DNA of 64,000 bases from Neisseriaceae bacterium. Lineage in GTDB: Bacteria; Pseudomonadota; Gammaproteobacteria; Burkholderiales; Chromobacteriaceae. Position numbers and translations under genes: made by a program. Below, piece by piece: positions 9,573-18,811 of this stretch (its first letter is position 1; the number at the start of each line of letters is the position of its first letter). The DNA is taken from positions 1-64,000 of the forward strand of contig JAIYAC010000004.1 in NCBI GenBank assembly GCA_027489245.1. Reading direction: 5' to 3'. The notes under the pieces were generated by a model. That model saw only the letters and a program-made list of their open reading frames with translations. It did no database searches and was not told where the DNA came from.

Positions 9573-10889
9573 GTGGCGAATACTTCTCTAGTTGGAAACG
9601 CCAACAAGTTTGGTGATCTCAAGCGCCGTATCTTGTTTTTGGTCGGAGCTTTGATTGTTTACCGTATTGGTGCTCACGTGCCAGTACCAGGTATCAATCC
9701 TGCAGAACTAGCGAAGTTGTTCCAGTCGTCGCAAACGGGCCTCCTGGACATGTTTAACATGTTCTCGGGAGGCGCCTTGGAGAGATTTACGGTATTTGCC
9801 CTAGGCATTATGCCGTACATCTCTGCCTCTATCGTTCTTCAGCTGGCGTCGGAAATTGTTCCGGCACTGAAGCAGATGAAGAAAGAGGGCGATGCGGGAC
9901 GTCGCAAAATAACTCAGTACACACGTTATGCAACCTTGGCTCTGGCTAGCTTCCAGAGTTTTGGTATCGCGGTAATGCTGTTTAAACAACCTGGTCTGGT
10001 AGTGGCGCCGCAGCTGGAGTTCTATGTAACGACAGTTGTTTCGCTGGTAACCGGCACCATGTTCCTGATGTGGCTCGGCGAGCAAATCACGGAGCGCGGG
10101 TTGGGTAACGGTATTTCCCTGATCATCTGCGCAGGTATTGCTGCCGGTGTGCCTGCTGCGATTGGTAAGACCCTGACGCTCACTAGCCAAGGTTCCCTGC
10201 CTATCCTGCTGGTGATCGCGCTGTTTGTTGCAGTGATTGCGGTTACCTATCTGGTTGTTTTCGTGGAACGGGGCCAGCGGAAAGTTCTGGTTAATTATGC
10301 CAAGCGTCAAGTAGGCAACCGCGTTGTGCAGGGTCAAAGCACCCACATGCCGCTGAAGCTGAACATGGCCGGTGTAATTCCGCCAATTTTCGCATCGAGC
10401 ATCATCCTGTTCCCGGCAACGGTGTTGGGTTGGTTCGGTAATACCGAAGGCCTTGGCGTGCTGAAGTCTATTGCAGACAAGCTTCATCCTGGCCAGCCGG
10501 TATACGTGTTGCTGTACGCTGCGGCAATCATTTTCTTCTGTTACTTCTATACCGCCCTGGTATTCAACCCCAAGGAAACGGCAGATAACCTGAAGAAGAG
10601 TGGGGCATTTATTCCCGGAATCCGCCCAGGCGAGCAGACTTCGCGGTATATCGAGAAGATCATTCTCCGCCTCACATTGATTGGTGCGATCTACATCACA
10701 CTTGTTTGCTTGATGCCTGAGTTCCTCATCCTTAGCTGGAACGTTCCTTTCTACTTTGGCGGCACTTCTCTGCTGATCATGGTAGTGGTAACGATGGATT
10801 TTATGGCGCAAGTACAGTCGTATGTTCTTTCCCATCAGTACGAAGGCCTGCTCAAGAAAGCAAACTTCAAGAGTGGCGGTAATCGTTAA
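9573..10889 (+). CDS. secY: Protein translocase subunit SecY
   Basis: SecY is the channel-forming subunit of the SecYEG translocon in the inner membrane. The 438-residue product has the expected ten hydrophobic segments, the plug/TM2 region ISASIVLQL and cytoplasmic loop motifs such as [19 protein letters not shown] and [23 protein letters not shown]. The start codon is GTG at 9573, with AAGGCG 6 bases upstream. It follows rplO and precedes infA and rpmJ. Confidence 0.98.
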   Translation: MANTSLVGNANKFGDLKRRILFLVGALIVYRIGAHVPVPGINPAELAKLFQSSQTGLLDMFNMFSGGALERFTVFALGIMPYISASIVLQLASEIVPALKQMKKEGDAGRRKITQYTRYATLALASFQSFGIAVMLFKQPGLVVAPQLEFYVTTVVSLVTGTMFLMWLGEQITERGLGNGISLIICAGIAAGVPAAIGKTLTLTSQGSLPILLVIALFVAVIAVTYLVVFVERGQRKVLVNYAKRQVGNRVVQGQSTHMPLKLNMAGVIPPIFASSIILFPATVLGWFGNTEGLGVLKSIADKLHPGQPVYVLLYAAAIIFFCYFYTALVFNPKETADNLKKSGAFIPGIRPGEQTSRYIEKIILRLTLIGAIYITLVCLMPEFLILSWNVPFYFGGTSLLIMVVVTMDFMAQVQSYVLSHQYEGLLKKANFKSGGNR

Positions 10890-10909
10890 GGTAAACGGTA
10901 ACTGGTTTT

Positions 10910-11128
10910 ATGGCGAAAGAAGATACTATCCAGATGCAGGGTGAAGTCCTGGAAACGTTGCCTAACGCAACTTTCCGGGTCAAGCTCGAAAATGGACACG
11001 TAGTTCTGGGTTACATCTCTGGCAAGATGCGTATGCACTATATTCGTATTTTGCCTGGTGACAAGGTAACGGTGGAGATGACGCCGTATGACCTGTCTCG
11101 TGCCCGTATCGTGTTCCGTGCGAAGTAA
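10910..11128 (+). CDS. infA: Translation initiation factor IF-1
   Basis: A 72-residue OB-fold IF-1 that blocks the A site during initiation. It starts [20 protein letters not shown] and ends [15 protein letters not shown], full length for the family. The ribosome site is weak (no clear purine-rich stretch in the 10 bases before the ATG), which is unusual in this block. It lies between secY and rpmJ. Confidence 0.98.
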   Translation: MAKEDTIQMQGEVLETLPNATFRVKLENGHVVLGYISGKMRMHYIRILPGDKVTVEMTPYDLSRARIVFRAK

Positions 11129-11163
11129 TCGCACTTGCTCTTTTCAGATAGAAAGGAACTGAA

Positions 11164-11277
11164 ATGCGTGTACAACCTTCGGTAAAGAAAATTTGCCGTA
11201 ACTGCAAAATCATTCGTCGCAACCGTGTTGTTCGAGTGATCTGCACTGATCCGCGTCACAAACAAAAACAAGGCTAA
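11164..11277 (+). CDS. rpmJ: 50S ribosomal protein L36
   Basis: This 37-residue frame starts at ATG 11164 after AAAGGA and ends at TAA 11275-11277. It reads [20 protein letters not shown] and ends in HKQKQG. The zinc ligands C11, C14, C27 and H32 are all present, so this is the zinc-binding form. It closes the secY-infA-rpmJ group ahead of a new promoter. Confidence 0.96.
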   Translation: MRVQPSVKKICRNCKIIRRNRVVRVICTDPRHKQKQG

Positions 11278-11280
11278 TAT

Positions 11281-11309
11281 TTGTTAGCTTGGTTTTGTCG
11301 TGTTACAAT
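11281..11309 (+). promoter_or_regulatory. Probable promoter of the alpha operon (rpsM onward)
   Basis: TTGTTA (11281-11286), 17-bp spacer and TACAAT (11304-11309) lie immediately after the rpmJ stop and 37 bp before the rpsM ATG. The position is where an alpha-operon promoter would be expected. Confidence 0.65.
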
Positions 11310-11345
11310 CGCAACCTTTTCAAGCTTAAGGCTTAAGGAAAGAGA

Positions 11346-11708
11346 ATGGCCCGTATTGCAGGGGTAAACATCCCCAATCATGCGCATGCCGTTATCGGCC
11401 TGCAGGCTATCTATGGCATTGGTGCTACCCGCGCTAAGCACATTTGTGCTTCCGCTGGTATCAATCCTTCTTCGAAAGTGAAGGATCTGACCGAAGCCGA
11501 GATGGAGTCTCTGCGTGTAGAAGTCGCCAAGTTCACCGTTGAAGGTGATCTGCGTCGTGAAATCACCATGAGCATCAAACGTCTGATGGACATGGGTTCC
11601 TATCGTGGCTTCCGTCATCGTCGTGGTCTGCCGTGCCGTGGTCAGCGCACTCGTACCAATGCTCGTACCCGCAAAGGTCCGCGCAAGGCTATCGCCGGTA
11701 AGAAGTAA
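11346..11708 (+). CDS. rpsM: 30S ribosomal protein S13
   Basis: A 120-residue S13 of the 30S head, contacting P-site tRNA and 50S. It contains [19 protein letters not shown], the H2TH-like [12 protein letters not shown] and the C-terminal [16 protein letters not shown] tail. First gene of the alpha operon. Confidence 0.98.
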   Translation: MARIAGVNIPNHAHAVIGLQAIYGIGATRAKHICASAGINPSSKVKDLTEAEMESLRVEVAKFTVEGDLRREITMSIKRLMDMGSYRGFRHRRGLPCRGQRTRTNARTRKGPRKAIAGKK

Positions 11709-11726
11709 TTTTAAGGAACACAGATA

Positions 11727-12122
11727 ATGGCTAAAGCAAACACAGCTGTCCGTGTACGCAAAAAAGTACGCAAGTCTGTTAGCGACGGTATCGTGCACGT
11801 GCACGCTTCCTTCAATAACACCATCATTACCATCACCGATCGTCAAGGAAATGCTTTGTCTTGGGCTACCTCCGGCGGTGCTGGCTTTAAAGGCTCGCGT
11901 AAAAGTACACCCTTTGCCGCTCAGGTAGCAGCAGAGCACGCTGGTAAAGTTGCCCAAGAATACGGCGTAAAAAACCTGGAAGTTCGCATCAAGGGTCCCG
12001 GTCCAGGCCGTGAGTCCTCCGTGCGCGCACTGAATGCTCTGGGTTTCAAAGTGACCAGCATCTCTGACGTGACGCCAGTCCCGCACAACGGCTGCCGTCC
12101 TCCCAAGAAACGTCGTATCTAA
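11727..12122 (+). CDS. rpsK: 30S ribosomal protein S11
   Basis: A 131-residue S11 of the platform. The conserved [17 protein letters not shown] block and the C-terminal [18 protein letters not shown] are present. It follows rpsM by 18 bp. Confidence 0.98.
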   Translation: MAKANTAVRVRKKVRKSVSDGIVHVHASFNNTIITITDRQGNALSWATSGGAGFKGSRKSTPFAAQVAAEHAGKVAQEYGVKNLEVRIKGPGPGRESSVRALNALGFKVTSISDVTPVPHNGCRPPKKRRI

Positions 12123-12140
12123 TTTCGGAGAGTCTGAGAA

Positions 12141-12761
12141 ATGGCACGTTATACCGGCCCTAAATGTAAGCTCGCTCGTCGCGAAGGGACTGACCTCTTC
12201 CTGAAGAGCGCCCGTCGTGCTCTGGATACCAAGTGCAAGCTGGATACTGCACCTGGCCAGCATGGCGCCAAGAACACCCGTCTGTCCGACTTCGGTGTTC
12301 AACTGCGTGAAAAACAAAAAGTACGTCGCATCTACGGCATTATGGAACGTCAGTTCCGTAAATACTTCGCCGAAGCTGCACGTCGCCAAGGCTCCACTGG
12401 TGAAAACCTGCTGAAGATCCTGGAAGCTCGTCTGGATAACGTTGTTTATCGCATGGGCTTCGGTTCCACTCGTGCAGAAGCTCGCCAACTGGTAAGCCAC
12501 AAAGCGATCACCGTGAATGGTGCTCTAGTGAACATCCCGTCTTACCAGGTTAAAGCTGGTGATGTGGTTGCTGTTCGTGAAAAGTCCAAGAAACAGGTTC
12601 GTATTCAAGAAGGTCTGGCTTTGGCTGAGCAGATTGGCTTCCCGGCATGGGTAGCTGTTGACACCAAAAAGATGGAAGGTGTCTTCAAAACTGCTCCTGA
12701 GCGTTCCGAGTTGTCTAGCGATATCAACGAACAACTCGTTGTGGAATTCTACTCCAAGTAA
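12141..12761 (+). CDS. rpsD: 30S ribosomal protein S4
   Basis: A 206-residue S4, a 16S rRNA primary binder. In E. coli it represses the alpha operon by binding its own leader. It has the N-terminal [19 protein letters not shown] and the S4 RNA-binding domain around residues 96-160 ([20 protein letters not shown]). The N-terminal Cys-rich zinc pattern is not evident. Confidence 0.98.
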   Translation: MARYTGPKCKLARREGTDLFLKSARRALDTKCKLDTAPGQHGAKNTRLSDFGVQLREKQKVRRIYGIMERQFRKYFAEAARRQGSTGENLLKILEARLDNVVYRMGFGSTRAEARQLVSHKAITVNGALVNIPSYQVKAGDVVAVREKSKKQVRIQEGLALAEQIGFPAWVAVDTKKMEGVFKTAPERSELSSDINEQLVVEFYSK

Positions 12762-12784
12762 TCGCTAGCTCTTAAGGAATGACT

Positions 12785-13768
12785 ATGCAAAACAGCGCTT
12801 CGGAATTTCTGAAACCGCGACTGATCGATGTGCAGCCGGTTTCGGCTACACATGCTCGTGTGTCGATGGAGCCGTTCGAACGCGGCTATGCCCATACTCT
12901 GGGTAATGCACTGCGTCGTATTCTGCTCTCTTCCATGCCGGGCTATGCTCCGACCGAAGTAACAATCGCTGGCGTTTTGCATGAGTATTCCGCTCTTGAC
13001 GGTGTTCGGGAAGATGTCGTTGACATCCTCCTGAACCTGAAGGGCGTAGTGCTTAAGCTGCATGGTCGTGACAGCCTGATTCTTTCCTTGAAAAAGGAAG
13101 GTGAAGGTCCTGTCCTGGCTGGTGACATCGAACTGCCGCACGATGTAGAAGTGATCAACCCTGATCACGTTATCTGCTATCTGTCTGCTGGCGGTAAAAT
13201 CGATATGGAAATCAAGGTTGAGAAAGGCCGCGGCTACCAGCCGGTAGCTGCCCGTATCAACCACGATGACAATCGTGCGATTGGCACTATCCAGCTTGAT
13301 GCTTCCTTCTCCCCGGTGCGCCGCGTCAGCTTCAATGTTGAAAGCGCCCGTGTAGAACAACGTACCGACCTTGACCGTCTGGTACTGGACATCGAGACCA
13401 ACGGTGTGATCGAACCGGAAGAAGCGGTACGCCTGGCGGCCCGTATTCTGGTAGATCAGCTGTCGATCTTTGCAGACTTGCAAGGTACAGCAGTTGAGGA
13501 AGTCGTTGAGAAGGCGCCACCGATCGATCCGATCTTGTTGCGCCCGGTCGATGATCTCGAACTTACTGTTCGTTCCGCCAATTGTCTGAAGGCCGAGAAC
13601 ATTTACTACATCGGTGATCTGATTCAGCGTACGGAAACCGAGCTGCTGAAGACCCCGAACCTTGGTCGTAAGTCGCTGAACGAGATCAAGGAAGTTCTCG
13701 CTTCTAAAGGCCTGACACTCGGCATGAAGCTCGAAAACTGGCCTCCGGCTGGCCTCGAGAAGCCGTAA
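12785..13768 (+). CDS. rpoA: DNA-directed RNA polymerase alpha subunit
   Basis: A 327-residue alpha subunit. The N-terminal dimerisation domain includes [21 protein letters not shown]. The C-terminal domain (from about residue 250) has the helix-hairpin-helix [16 protein letters not shown] that binds UP elements and activators. The ATG at 12785 lies 7 bases after AAGGA. The in-frame ATG at 12779 abuts the ribosome site and is unlikely. Confidence 0.98.
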   Translation: MQNSASEFLKPRLIDVQPVSATHARVSMEPFERGYAHTLGNALRRILLSSMPGYAPTEVTIAGVLHEYSALDGVREDVVDILLNLKGVVLKLHGRDSLILSLKKEGEGPVLAGDIELPHDVEVINPDHVICYLSAGGKIDMEIKVEKGRGYQPVAARINHDDNRAIGTIQLDASFSPVRRVSFNVESARVEQRTDLDRLVLDIETNGVIEPEEAVRLAARILVDQLSIFADLQGTAVEEVVEKAPPIDPILLRPVDDLELTVRSANCLKAENIYYIGDLIQRTETELLKTPNLGRKSLNEIKEVLASKGLTLGMKLENWPPAGLEKP

Positions 13769-13791
13769 GTTTGGGATAAAAGGACACTACA

Positions 13792-14184
13792 ATGCGTCAT
13801 CGTAATAGCAATCGTAAACTGAACCGCACGAGCAGCCATCGCCTGGCGATGCTTCGCAACATGGCGAACTCGTTGCTCCGTCACGAAGTTATCGTGACTA
13901 CCCTGCCGAAAGCAAAAGAACTGCGTCGCGTAGCCGAGCCGCTGATTACCCTGGGTAAGAAGCCTTCTCTGGCCAACCGTCGTCTGGCTTTCGACCGTAC
14001 TCGTGACCGCGAAATGGTTGTAAAACTGTTCGACGTTCTGGGCCCGCGCTACGCTGCCCGTAACGGTGGTTATGTACGTATCCTGAAGTACGGTTTCCGT
14101 CAGGGCGACAACGCTCCGATGGCACTGGTAGAACTGGTAGACCGTCCGGAAGGTGAAGTGGTAGCAGAAGAAGCCGCCGAGTAA
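13792..14184 (+). CDS. rplQ: 50S ribosomal protein L17
   Basis: A 130-residue L17. It starts [21 protein letters not shown] and contains [15 protein letters not shown] and [23 protein letters not shown]. It is the last gene of the ribosomal block, 14 bp before a strong terminator. Confidence 0.98.
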   Translation: MRHRNSNRKLNRTSSHRLAMLRNMANSLLRHEVIVTTLPKAKELRRVAEPLITLGKKPSLANRRLAFDRTRDREMVVKLFDVLGPRYAARNGGYVRILKYGFRQGDNAPMALVELVDRPEGEVVAEEAAE

Positions 14185-14198
14185 TCGACAGCCTCTGT

Positions 14199-14230
14199 AG
14201 AAAAAGCCAGCGCTTGCGCTGGCTTTTTCT
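14199..14230. terminator. Bidirectional intrinsic terminator closing the ribosomal block
   Basis: A perfect 15-bp stem pairs AGAAAAAGCCAGCGC (14199-14213) with GCGCTGGCTTTTTCT (14216-14230). It has a U-run for the plus strand and an A-run, which becomes a U-run for the minus strand. It serves rplQ and the convergent MocR-type gene, whose stop codon (14229-14231) overlaps its edge. Confidence 0.93.
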
Positions 14231-15623
14231 ATTGTTGCGCGGCCAACCAGTGCCAGAACTGCGTATGGTCCAGGTAGGCCGCGTTAAAGCGGTAATAAGG
14301 CGTGCTGCTGCCATCACTGCTGAAAAGCCCGCCCGGAGCCAGAAAGATTTGCTGCTGTCGTGCACTTTCCTGATCGATAACCACACCTTGCGGTGGTTTG
14401 GCCCAGATGAACATGCTTTTGCTATTGGGCTGAAACACCTGCCAGCCCAGCTGTTCGAAGCGCGCCACTGCCTTGCTGGTGCTCTGCGCGATGCGCTCTA
14501 TCAGCCGGCTGTTTTGCCGCTTGTATTTGCTGTCGCTGGCCAGCTCGTAGGCTAGCCGTTCGGTGTGGCTGGACGAGGTGAGTGCGGCCAACATCTTGGC
14601 GCGCGTTAGCGCGGCTTGCCAGCGTGCCGGTGCCAGCAGGTAGCCTACCCTAAGTGCCGGGCTCAGCGCCTTGCTGAAGCTGCCAATGTGCAGCACCTGG
14701 CGCAGGCCATCCATGGCCGCGAGGCTGGGCCCGGCTTGGGCCAGCAGGTCGGCCGAGACATTATCTTCTACCAGCAGCACATCGTACTGCTGTGCCAGCC
14801 GCAGCACGCCGTGGGCAATATGCGGTGCATAGCTGGCGCCGGTGGGGTTGTGTAGCCAGGGGTTGGTAAAAAACACCCGCGGGCGGTGTTGCTGCATCAG
14901 CTGCTCAAGCTGCTGCAGATCCGGGCCTTGCGGTGTCCAGTTTACCGGTAGCAGCTGGCATTCCCTGAAACGCAGCGCCGACAACAGGTTGCAGTAGCCG
15001 GGGTTGTCTATCAGTACGGCTGTGCCATCCAGCCGCAGGGTGCTGCACACGATGTCCAGTGCATGCGTGGCGCCTTGCGTCAGCAGAATCTCCTCTGCAT
15101 GGCAGCTCATGCCTTGCTGGCTCAGTTTATCGGCCAGAAACTCGCGTAGTAACAACAAGCCCTGCGGGTGGCCGTAGGTCATCTCGGTAATCTGCTCGCG
15201 GGCGATCTTGCGCAGCGCACGTACCTGGGCCTGATCGTCGTACCAGCTGGCGGGTAGCCAGCCGCAGCCCGCCAGAATGCCCTGCTGTTCCCCCTGATAG
15301 ATGCCGCTGAGTAGCCAGTCGCCATCCAGCGGCAGGTCGCTTAGCTGCTTGCGTACCGCCTGGCTGCTGCTTTGCTGCTGTTTGCGCTGCGCATAAAAGC
15401 CCGAGCCCGCCCTGGCGGCCAGCCAGCCTTCCTGCACCAGCCTGTCGTAGGCCTCGCTGACCGTGAACGGGCTGGCGGCAATGTCTTTGGCCAGTGCGCG
15501 GATGGAGGGCAGCTTGCTGCCCGGCGTCAGGCGGCCTTCGCGGATGGCCTGCTGGATGCCGCGCACCAGCTGTTCCACCTTGGTGCGTTGGCTGGGGTCC
15601 AGGTAGCTTTGGTAGCGGTTCAT
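14229..15623 (-). CDS. MocR/PdxR-type GntR-family transcriptional regulator with aminotransferase domain
   Basis: This 464-residue protein has an N-terminal GntR winged helix (about residues 10-78, with PGSKLPSIRALAKDIAASPFT). A fold-type-I aminotransferase-like domain follows, with the PLP lysine K318 in SFSKALSPALRVGY and the aspartate of VEDN near residue 287. Family knowledge: MocR proteins bind PLP or a PLP-amine adduct and activate or repress divergently transcribed genes. Here the divergent genes are bauA and mmsA, so it probably controls beta-alanine (or related omega-amino acid) catabolism. Repeated ACTGTAC boxes fill the shared intergenic region. Confidence 0.9.
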   Translation of the reverse strand: MNRYQSYLDPSQRTKVEQLVRGIQQAIREGRLTPGSKLPSIRALAKDIAASPFTVSEAYDRLVQEGWLAARAGSGFYAQRKQQQSSSQAVRKQLSDLPLDGDWLLSGIYQGEQQGILAGCGWLPASWYDDQAQVRALRKIAREQITEMTYGHPQGLLLLREFLADKLSQQGMSCHAEEILLTQGATHALDIVCSTLRLDGTAVLIDNPGYCNLLSALRFRECQLLPVNWTPQGPDLQQLEQLMQQHRPRVFFTNPWLHNPTGASYAPHIAHGVLRLAQQYDVLLVEDNVSADLLAQAGPSLAAMDGLRQVLHIGSFSKALSPALRVGYLLAPARWQAALTRAKMLAALTSSSHTERLAYELASDSKYKRQNSRLIERIAQSTSKAVARFEQLGWQVFQPNSKSMFIWAKPPQGVVIDQESARQQQIFLAPGGLFSSDGSSTPYYRFNAAYLDHTQFWHWLAAQQ

Positions 15624-15624
15624 G

Positions 15625-15693
15625 ACTGTACCTATTTTTTTACCAGTACGGTTTGGTGTGTTTGTACGCTAACTGTACCTGTAACTGTACTGG
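15625..15693. promoter_or_regulatory. Cluster of TGTAC-containing boxes between the MocR-type gene and bauA (putative operator)
   Basis: ACTGTACCT occurs at 15625-15633 and again at 15672-15680. AACTGTAC occurs at 15671-15678 and 15683-15690 as a 12-bp-spaced direct repeat. CCAGTAC (15643-15649) and GTACTGG (15687-15693) are inverted mates. Direct repeats of this kind are typical MocR-family targets. The pairing with the regulator is inference from position. Confidence 0.6.
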
Positions 15694-15748
15694 CTTGGCA
15701 CCTACATTTATGCCATCAGTGCTGCAATCAGGCAGAGGAGACACCGCA

Positions 15749-17065
15749 ATGAACCCCCAAGCAATGGACGCTTTCTGGATGCCGTTTACGGCAAACCGCC
15801 ACTTCAAGGCCAACCCGCGCATGCTGGTCAGCGCTGACGGCATGTACTACCAGGACGATGCCGGCCGCAGCATTCTGGATGGCTGCGCCGGGCTGTGGTG
15901 CGTGAACGCCGGCCACAATCGCAAGCCGATTGTGGAAGCCATTCAGCGCCAGGCTGCCACCCTGGACTACGCACCGCCTTTCCAGATGGGCCACCCCAAG
16001 GCATTCGAGGCGGCAGAGAAGCTGGCCGAGATGGCACCGGCCGGGCTGGATAAAGTGTTCTTTGTGAACTCGGGTTCAGAGGCTGCCGATACCGCCTTGA
16101 AAATGGCGATTGCCTACCACCGTGTGCGCGGCGACGCTGGCCGTGTGAAGCTGGTTGGCCGCGAGCGCGGCTACCACGGTGTGAACTTTGGCGGTATTTC
16201 GGTAGGCGGCATTGCCGGCAACCGCAAGCTGTTCCCGGTGGCGCTACCGGCTACCGACCATATTCGCTCCACGCACGACCTGGCGCGTAATGCCTTTACC
16301 CGTGGCGAGCCGGAGTTCGGCGCCGAGTTTGCCGACGAGCTGGAAGCGCGCATCACCACGTTGCACGACCCGTCCACCATTGCGGCGGTGATCGTGGAGC
16401 CGATGGCCGGCTCCACCGGCGTGCTGATTCCGCCTAAAGGCTACCTGAAGCGTTTGCGCGAAATTTGCGACAAATATGGCATTTTGCTGATTTTCGATGA
16501 AGTCATCACCGGTTTTGGCCGCTTGGGCGCCGACTGGGCGGCCAACAAGTTCGACGTACTGCCAGACATCATTACTTGCGCCAAAGGCCTGTCCAACGGC
16601 GTGGTGCCGATGGGGGCGCTGATCGTCAAGCCCGCCATCCACGACGCTTTCATGGCAGCTGCCGCCGACCGTGCCATCGAGTTCCCGCATGGCTACACCT
16701 ATTCGGCGCACCCGCTGGCCTGCGCCGCCTCGGTGGCCACGCTGGACCTGTATCGTGACGAAGGCTTGTTCCAGCGTGCGGCCAACCTGGCCCCGCGCTT
16801 CGAAGAAAAAGCCCACGCCCTGCGCGGCACCCGCCATATCAAGGACATTCGTAACCTGGGCCTGGTGGCCGGTATCGAGCTGGATAGCCGCCCCGGTGCG
16901 CCAGGTGCGCGTGGCATGGATGTGTTCCTGAAATGCTGGGAAAAAGGCGTACTGGTGCGCTTTACTGGCGACATCATCGCCGTGTCGCCGCCGCTGATCA
17001 TCAGCGAAGCCGAGATCGACCGCCTGTTTGCCACCATTGGCGAAGCCATTCACGAAGCCGACTGA
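15749..17065 (+). CDS. bauA: Beta-alanine (omega-amino acid)--pyruvate aminotransferase
   Basis: A 438-residue class III PLP aminotransferase that moves the omega-amino group of beta-alanine to pyruvate, giving malonic semialdehyde and alanine. It shows [15 protein letters not shown] at the start, [14 protein letters not shown], the PLP-contacting IFDEV (D250) and Schiff-base lysine K279 in [14 protein letters not shown]. The ATG at 15749 follows AGAGGAGA and is chosen over an upstream in-frame start. The partner dehydrogenase lies 85 bp downstream. The stop codon sits in a tandem 9-bp repeat. Confidence 0.92.
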   Translation: MNPQAMDAFWMPFTANRHFKANPRMLVSADGMYYQDDAGRSILDGCAGLWCVNAGHNRKPIVEAIQRQAATLDYAPPFQMGHPKAFEAAEKLAEMAPAGLDKVFFVNSGSEAADTALKMAIAYHRVRGDAGRVKLVGRERGYHGVNFGGISVGGIAGNRKLFPVALPATDHIRSTHDLARNAFTRGEPEFGAEFADELEARITTLHDPSTIAAVIVEPMAGSTGVLIPPKGYLKRLREICDKYGILLIFDEVITGFGRLGADWAANKFDVLPDIITCAKGLSNGVVPMGALIVKPAIHDAFMAAAADRAIEFPHGYTYSAHPLACAASVATLDLYRDEGLFQRAANLAPRFEEKAHALRGTRHIKDIRNLGLVAGIELDSRPGAPGARGMDVFLKCWEKGVLVRFTGDIIAVSPPLIISEAEIDRLFATIGEAIHEAD

Positions 17066-17085
17066 CCCGACTGACCCGACTGACC
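17059..17085 (+). repeat. Triple tandem 9-bp repeat giving three in-frame TGA stops
   Basis: CGACTGACC occurs three times head to tail. Since 9 is a multiple of 3, TGA recurs in the bauA frame at 17063, 17072 and 17081. Copy-number slippage would leave the BauA protein unchanged. Confidence 0.9.
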
Positions 17086-17093
17086 CTACTGGC

Positions 17094-17117
17094 GCTGCGG
17101 CCAACGTTGGCCGCAGC
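17094..17117. repeat. 24-bp perfect palindrome made of two abutting dispersed 10-mers
   Basis: TGCGGCCAAC (17096-17105) is followed without spacer by its reverse complement GTTGGCCGCA (17106-17115), and the symmetry extends two bases each side. It lies between bauA and mmsA. No U-run follows, so it is not a canonical terminator. Confidence 0.95.
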
Positions 17118-17150
17118 CGCCCGACACCGATCATTGATAAAGCTGACACC

Positions 17151-18638
17151 ATGAAAACCATTCCACACCTGATTGCTGGCGAGCTGCATGCAGGCCAGGG
17201 CAGCCGCTTTGCCGACGTGTACAACCCGGCGCTGGGCGAAGTCATTGCCCGCGTACCGCTGGCTAACGATGACGATATCCAGGCCGCAGTGGCTGCCGCC
17301 CGCCGCGCTTTCCCGGCCTGGGCCGAGACCTCGCCGCTGAAGCGCGCCCGCGTCATGTTCAAGTTCAAAGCCCTGCTGGAAGACAATGCGCAAAAGCTGG
17401 CCGAGATCATCTCGCAAGAACACGGCAAGGTGGTGTCGGACGCCATGGGCGAAGTCACCCGTGGCCTGGAAGTGGTGGAGTTTGCCTGCGGTATTCCGCA
17501 GCTGCTGAAGGGCGAGTTCACCGAGCAGGTCGGTAGTGGCATCGATAGCCATAGCCTGCGCCAGCCGCTGGGCGTGGTGGCCGGTATCACCCCGTTCAAC
17601 TTCCCGGCCATGGTGCCACTGTGGATGATTCCGGTGGCGCTGGCCTGCGGTAACACCTTTATCCTGAAACCGTCCGAGCGCGACCCGTCCGCCGCCATGT
17701 TCCTGGCCGAGCTGCTCAAGCAAGCCGGCCTGCCGGACGGCGTGTTCAACGTACTGCACGGCGACAAGCAGGCGGTAGACGGCCTGCTGACCCACCCGGA
17801 CGTACAAGCCATCAGCTTTGTCGGCTCCACGCCGATCGCCCAGTACATCTACGAAACCGGTGCGCGCCACGGCAAGCGTGTGCAGGCACTGGGCGGCGCC
17901 AAAAACCATATGGTGGTGATGCCGGATGCCGACCTGGACGGCACGGTAGAAGCGCTGATCGGCGCCGCCTACGGTTCGGCCGGCGAGCGCTGCATGGCGA
18001 TTTCGGTGGCGCTGGCGGTAGGCGACATTGCCGACGCGCTGGTAGAGAAGTTGGCCGCACGCGCGCGCCAGCTGAAAATCGGCGTGGGCAACGACGCCGC
18101 TGCCGAGATGGGCCCGCTGGTAACCCGCGTGCACCAGCAGAAAGTCGCCGGTTACATTGACCAGGGCGTGGAAGAGGGCGCCAAGCTGGTGGTGGATGGC
18201 CGTGGTTACTGCCACCCGGGCTACGAGAGTGGCTTCTTCCTGGGCCCCAGCCTGTTCGATAACGTGACGCCGGAGATGACCATCTACCGCGAAGAAATCT
18301 TCGGCCCGGTGCTGTCCATCGTGCGGGTGCCGGATTTCGATACCGCCGTACAGCTGATCAACAGCCACCAGTACGCCAACGGTACCAGCATCTTTACCCG
18401 CTCCGGTGCCGCTGCCCGCGAGTTTGGCCACCGTATCCAGGTAGGCATGGTCGGCGTGAACGTGCCCATCCCCGTGCCCATGGCCTTCCACAGTTTTGGC
18501 GGCTGGAAAGCCTCGCTGTTTGGCGACCATCACATGCATGGCCCCGAAGGCGTGCGCTTCTACACCCGCATGAAAACCATCACCACGCGCTGGCCAGACA
18601 AGCTCACTGCCGAGTTTGTCATGCCCACCATGAAGTAA
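17151..18638 (+). CDS. mmsA: CoA-acylating (methyl)malonate-semialdehyde dehydrogenase
   Basis: A 495-residue aldehyde dehydrogenase of the MmsA/IolA/BauC type. It converts (methyl)malonate semialdehyde plus CoA and NAD+ to propionyl- or acetyl-CoA and CO2. Catalytic C281 lies in [12 protein letters not shown], and [15 protein letters not shown] and [15 protein letters not shown] are characteristic. The ATG at 17151 is chosen because upstream in-frame codons run through the tandem repeat and palindrome. Context with bauA suggests the BauC role: malonic semialdehyde to acetyl-CoA. Confidence 0.92.
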   Translation: MKTIPHLIAGELHAGQGSRFADVYNPALGEVIARVPLANDDDIQAAVAAARRAFPAWAETSPLKRARVMFKFKALLEDNAQKLAEIISQEHGKVVSDAMGEVTRGLEVVEFACGIPQLLKGEFTEQVGSGIDSHSLRQPLGVVAGITPFNFPAMVPLWMIPVALACGNTFILKPSERDPSAAMFLAELLKQAGLPDGVFNVLHGDKQAVDGLLTHPDVQAISFVGSTPIAQYIYETGARHGKRVQALGGAKNHMVVMPDADLDGTVEALIGAAYGSAGERCMAISVALAVGDIADALVEKLAARARQLKIGVGNDAAAEMGPLVTRVHQQKVAGYIDQGVEEGAKLVVDGRGYCHPGYESGFFLGPSLFDNVTPEMTIYREEIFGPVLSIVRVPDFDTAVQLINSHQYANGTSIFTRSGAAAREFGHRIQVGMVGVNVPIPVPMAFHSFGGWKASLFGDHHMHGPEGVRFYTRMKTITTRWPDKLTAEFVMPTMK

Positions 18639-18681
18639 TGCTCTGTCCACGATAAAGGGATAACCCTTGTATCGCAGCTTC

Positions 18682-18707
18682 AACCCGGCCTAGGCCGGGT
18701 TTTTTTT
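18682..18707 (+). terminator. Intrinsic terminator after the bauA-mmsA operon
   Basis: AACCCGGCC (18682-18690) pairs with GGCCGGGTT (18693-18701) and is followed by a run of T to 18707. Confidence 0.92.
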
Positions 18708-18811
18708 GTTTAAGGCAATGACAAACTGTCTGATGCGGCTTAAATTAGTTGGTACAAAAATGGCGCATAATCCGGCCTGATTTAATAAAAATGCTTCACA
18801 GGAGTGATGGA

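Noticed and set aside
16244-18683. Long minus-strand frames opposite bauA and mmsA
   Set aside because: Antisense shadows with no ribosome sites or domains; both plus-strand genes are well-supported.
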